Below are positions 61,213 through 64,000 of a DNA stretch of 64,000 bases, in pieces. Origin of the DNA: Peptococcaceae bacterium (GTDB taxonomy: Bacteria > Bacillota > Peptococcia > DRI-13 > PHAD01); assembly GCA_024655825.1 (NCBI GenBank), contig JANLFJ010000002.1, positions 1 to 64,000 of the forward strand. Reading direction: 5' to 3'. Both the position numbers and the translations under genes were made by a program. Numbering within the stretch: the stretch's first letter is position 1; every line of letters starts with the position of its first letter. The notes below the pieces were generated by a model that was not told where the DNA came from, ran no database searches, and saw only the letters and a list, made by a program, of their open reading frames with translations.

Positions 61213-61349
61213 GGTTTTAAGCATCCGGAATTATTAAGGAAGAAAAATGAATATGATTTGGAATAAGGGAAAAAGTCATATGTGTTAATGCTGCAACAGA
61301 AGTGGTTTATAAATATATTTATTAAATAAGAAATAAGGAGAGTAAGGGC

Positions 61350-62006
61350 ATGGGAAATCGTTTGTTTGCGGCGATTATCTTATTATCTGTACTGATCTCC
61401 GCAGTATTCTGTGGTTGCGGCGGGGAGAAAAAGGCCCCGTCTACCGGCGCGTCCGCCAGCAATCAGCAGGCAGCATCCGAACCTGCAAAATCTCAACCTT
61501 CCGCCAAGCCAAGCAACTCTTCCGAAGAGTGGATGCCATGGGCAGGTCCGAAAACACTGGGTCCCGAAAAACCTTTGCCTTCCATGTGGTGTCTGACTCT
61601 TACCCACTGTTACAAAGCGGGTTCCGGCTATGTGATCCAGGTTAACTCCAAAGGTGAATGGTATGATGCGACGGTCCGCAAAGAGGGCGGCCAACTAAAA
61701 GGTACGCTTACCGCCGACGAGTTAGCAAGTGTAAAAGAGGCTGCCGGCAAAATCAACTGGGATCAATTGCCTGAGAAATCCACAAAAGATTATGTTGATT
61801 ACACCGCTGAAAAGAAAACTCCTGCCGGGCCTGTTGGTTTCGTTGGCTACATCATTGACTATTACCAAAACCAGACCAATGCAATTCCGAATTACAAAGG
61901 GAAACGGATATATGTGGATTTTAAGGTTGCCTGCGCCCCCGAAGCCAAAAACCTCATCGAAGCTATGAAACCATTGCTGGAAAAGTATATTCCCCCTCAG
62001 AAATGA
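61350..62006 (+). CDS. Putative lipoprotein of unknown function
   Basis: A 218-residue protein with AAGGAG ten bases upstream. An N-terminal hydrophobic segment ends in FCGC, a plausible lipobox, and a Ser/Ala/Pro-rich linker (about 27-58) follows. The rest has YVIQVNSKGEWYDATVRKEGGQLKGTLTADELASVKEAAGKINWDQLPEKSTKDYVDY. I do not recognise the family. It shares lipoprotein layout and strand with the gene upstream, 137 bases away, and may be a related surface protein. Confidence 0.65.
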   Translation: MGNRLFAAIILLSVLISAVFCGCGGEKKAPSTGASASNQQAASEPAKSQPSAKPSNSSEEWMPWAGPKTLGPEKPLPSMWCLTLTHCYKAGSGYVIQVNSKGEWYDATVRKEGGQLKGTLTADELASVKEAAGKINWDQLPEKSTKDYVDYTAEKKTPAGPVGFVGYIIDYYQNQTNAIPNYKGKRIYVDFKVACAPEAKNLIEAMKPLLEKYIPPQK

Positions 62007-62073
62007 TCAGGTGTAATCAGTATACCGATCTATAATTTCGAGTAGTTTCGAAAACATTATGGGAGGGTTTTGC

Positions 62074-62523
62074 ATGTATTGTCCCAAATGCGGAAGAGGT
62101 TTAGAAGATACGGCGAAATTTTGCCCGAATTGCGGAACACCCGCTGCACCCGGAGCATCACAGGCTGCCAGCGCCTCGACAGGTCTGCCGGAAAACCTGG
62201 CAGGATTGTTCTGTTATATCCTCGGTTGGCTCACCGGATTGGTTTTCTTTCTCATTGACAGGCGGTCTTTCGTGCGTTTTCATGCCATGCAGTCAATAAT
62301 TACCTTCGGGTGCGTAACCATTCTCAATATCCTAATCAGCGCCCTGTCAGTGATAGGGTTCTGGTCTCTCTTTCACCTGCTGAACAATATCATCATGCTG
62401 ATCGCCATGGTTGCCTGGGTCCTCTGCATGTTAAAGGCATACCAAGGCCAGCGCTATAAGCTTCCCTTCTTTGGCGATCTGGCCGAACGCTATGCGGGAA
62501 CACAAACCCAAGTCGGGCAATAG
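62074..62523 (+). CDS. Zinc-ribbon membrane protein (DUF4870-like)
   Basis: Starts at ATG 62074, six bases after GGGAGGG; 149 residues. A zinc ribbon (MYCPKCGRGLEDTAKFCPNCGTPAAP, two Cys-x2-Cys pairs) is followed by three or four membrane segments: NLAGLFCYILGWLTGLVFFLIDRRSFVRFHAMQSIITFG, then NILISALSVIGFWSL and NIIMLIAMVAWVLCMLKAYQGQ. The second part fits the DUF4870/YtpI-like small membrane family. The function is unknown. It lies just upstream of the CARDB-type gene, probably in one operon. Confidence 0.8.
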   Translation: MYCPKCGRGLEDTAKFCPNCGTPAAPGASQAASASTGLPENLAGLFCYILGWLTGLVFFLIDRRSFVRFHAMQSIITFGCVTILNILISALSVIGFWSLFHLLNNIIMLIAMVAWVLCMLKAYQGQRYKLPFFGDLAERYAGTQTQVGQ

Positions 62524-62539
62524 GCGGAGGGGGGGACAA

Positions 62540-64000
62540 ATGAAAAAATTGCTTGTCTTTGTATTGATAATGCTTCTGATGTTTGCTACTTTTACAATTT
62601 TTTTGATTCCGGCCCTGAGTGTTGCTCTCCCAGAAAGACTGGAAAACCAAGCCTTAAGCGCCAGACTGACCTGGACACCGCAGGAGCTTGTTCCCGGAAA
62701 TAATGCCACTTTCACTCTATCTATCAAGAGTACAGCCGCATCAACCGTTTCCAACGTAAAGGTCAGGATATCAGGAAATTATTACCCGTTTACACCCGAA
62801 GAACTCGGAAAACAACCGGCGCTTGCCGATACCTTTGACCTCCTCCTGCCCCAATTGACAGATGCTGAACGCAACAAGCTAACAGCCTTCAATATAGAAA
62901 AAATCCTGCCCATACTGGCCGCGAACAGCCAGGAAAGTATCAGCCATACCTACAAGCTTCCTTCCACGAACCTGCTGCCTACACTTGTGGTGAGGGTGAA
63001 AATCGAAGGCCTCCCAGATAAAGAGGAAAAACGCTATATAATCCCCGTACAGGCTCCCGGGGTTAACGCAAAGATCTCATCATTCACCTCATCCAAGACG
63101 ACCGGCCTTACAAAAGGCCAGACCCTTACCTTTTCCGCCACTGTTAAAAACCTATCTAAAAGCTTATTCCCCGGGGTCCTTGGCCTCTATGCCGGTGATG
63201 CCCTGCTGCTGGAAAAGCCGCTGCTGCTGTCGGGCAATCAATCTTCCGTTATCGGGGCCTCCTGGACTGTGCCGGGACCAGGAGCATATAACATCAAGGC
63301 CGTTTTCAACAAGGCTTTCCTGCCGGAATTTCTCCATAGCCTGGCGGATTCACCTTCTTCTTTGACTCTGACGGTCCCCGATCTTAAGCCCGACCTGACC
63401 ATCACAAAGATCGAAACAGTCCCTGCCGGTGTGGTCCCGGGCTCGACTGCCAATATACAGGTTACTGTGCAAAACAAGGGGGGCACGAGCTGTCCTGCCG
63501 GAAGCAAATTAACACTGACGGCAGGCGGACAAAGTTCTGAGGCAAATCTTCCGGCCCTAAACAAAAATGCCAGCAAAACTGTCAACTTCAACAAATTTTT
63601 ATTTCCTTCCACGGAGAACTTTGTTATATCTGCCAAGGTAAATCCCCCACCCGGCACAGTTGAATCCGATGAAAAAAACAACTTCCTGGAATACACCCCT
63701 AATCTCCTTTTCCCGGATCTGGCGATTACAAAATTGACCATGACCCCATCCAGCGCAGCGCCGGGAGCCCCGGTAAAAATAACTGCCAGTGTAAAAAACA
63801 CCGGGGCCGGGCAGTGCCCCGCGGGGGGGGTATGTTGAACTCCTCTGCGCCAGCCGGGAGCCGGTGAGACTGATGCTCCCTGCCCTTGGTAAAAACTCTT
63901 ACAAAGACCTGGTCTTTAACAATTATCCCCTGCCTTTGAATGCGGTTGATGCAATCACAGCGAAAGCTTACCCCCCGGAAGGGATTAAAGAAATCTCCAC
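62540..64000 (+). CDS. CARDB-type secreted/surface protein, frame interrupted by an eight-G run (continues past right edge)
   Basis: Starts at ATG 62540 after GGCGGAGGGGGG. A signal/anchor segment (LLVFVLIMLLMFATFTIFLIPAL) precedes several beta-sandwich domains; at least two are CARDB-like (LKPDLTITKIETVPAGVVPGSTANIQVTVQNKGGTSCPAGSKL and PDLAITKLTMTPSSAAPGAPVKITASVKNTGAGQCPAGG). The uncorrected frame stops at 63836-63838. With seven instead of eight G at 63823-63830 it reads on as YVELLCASREPVRLMLPALG to the window end without a stop. So the gene is either phase-variable, mutated or miscalled. It is probably involved in cell-surface adhesion or structure. Confidence 0.75.

Noticed and set aside
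1-64000. CRISPR arrays, tRNA or rRNA genes
   Set aside because: No regularly spaced repeats of CRISPR type, no cloverleaf with CCA-proximal and T-loop signals and no rRNA-like stretch were seen. A tRNAscan and CRISPR search would settle this.

Overview
The window looks like chromosome from an endospore-forming, anaerobic Bacillota of the Desulfotomaculia/Peptococcaceae type. This is inferred from the sporulation genes (yunB, ytxC, CotF-like coat proteins), two T-box leaders, the block thrS-infC-rpmI-rplT-(rRNA methylase)-pheS-pheT-zapA, two tungsten-type aldehyde:ferredoxin oxidoreductases (AORs), sigma-54 control of catabolic operons and strong AGGAGG ribosome sites. No tRNA, rRNA or CRISPR array was seen.

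Region by region. 0-1.5 kb: the end of one insertion-sequence transposase abuts a second, truncated one. 1.5-10.3 kb: yunB, a class A penicillin-binding protein, mutS2 and a U32 protein. 10.4-14.7 kb: a sigma-54 promoter with a palindromic upstream site drives an AOR plus two MoaD-like proteins; a convergent gene encodes an AcoR-type sigma-54 activator. 14.9-27.1 kb: housekeeping genes (NIF3-like, zapA, pheT, pheS, rRNA methylase, rplT, rpmI, infC, thrS) with T-box and L20-type leaders, then DUF445, ytxC and two coat genes.

27.2-40.1 kb is an accessory catabolic island. A 1217-residue protein joins a B12-binding domain, a mutase-like barrel and a GlmL-type reactivase. Nearby are an opine-dehydrogenase-like enzyme, a Com-like zinc-finger protein, a TRAP-like permease, a class-I glutamine amidotransferase-like hydrolase, an AtuA/DUF4387 pair, a sodium symporter, a GntR regulator and a LUD protein. 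Two related leader RNAs ending in terminators precede two of its operons, and TGTTA-type repeats occur upstream of three. 40.2-56.1 kb is a second island, one long leftward gene run behind a good sigma-54 promoter: TAXI receptor, fused TRAP permease, C-GCAxxG protein, AOR, iron alcohol dehydrogenase, isocitrate-lyase-family lyase, LeuC/LeuD-type hydratase, PrpF-type isomerase, PrpD-family protein and AbrB-type membrane protein. A PrpR-type activator lies just upstream. The enzymes match either the lower nicotinate (2,3-dimethylmalate) route or a methylcitrate-like route lacking its synthase. 56.2-64 kb: a MoaD-like gene, a degraded opine-dehydrogenase/ornithine-cyclodeaminase remnant, a frameshifted FUSC-type exporter coupled to a SARP-type regulator, two lipoproteins, a zinc-ribbon membrane protein and a CARDB-type surface protein interrupted at a run of eight G.

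All functions are read from motifs and gene order. No database search was possible.
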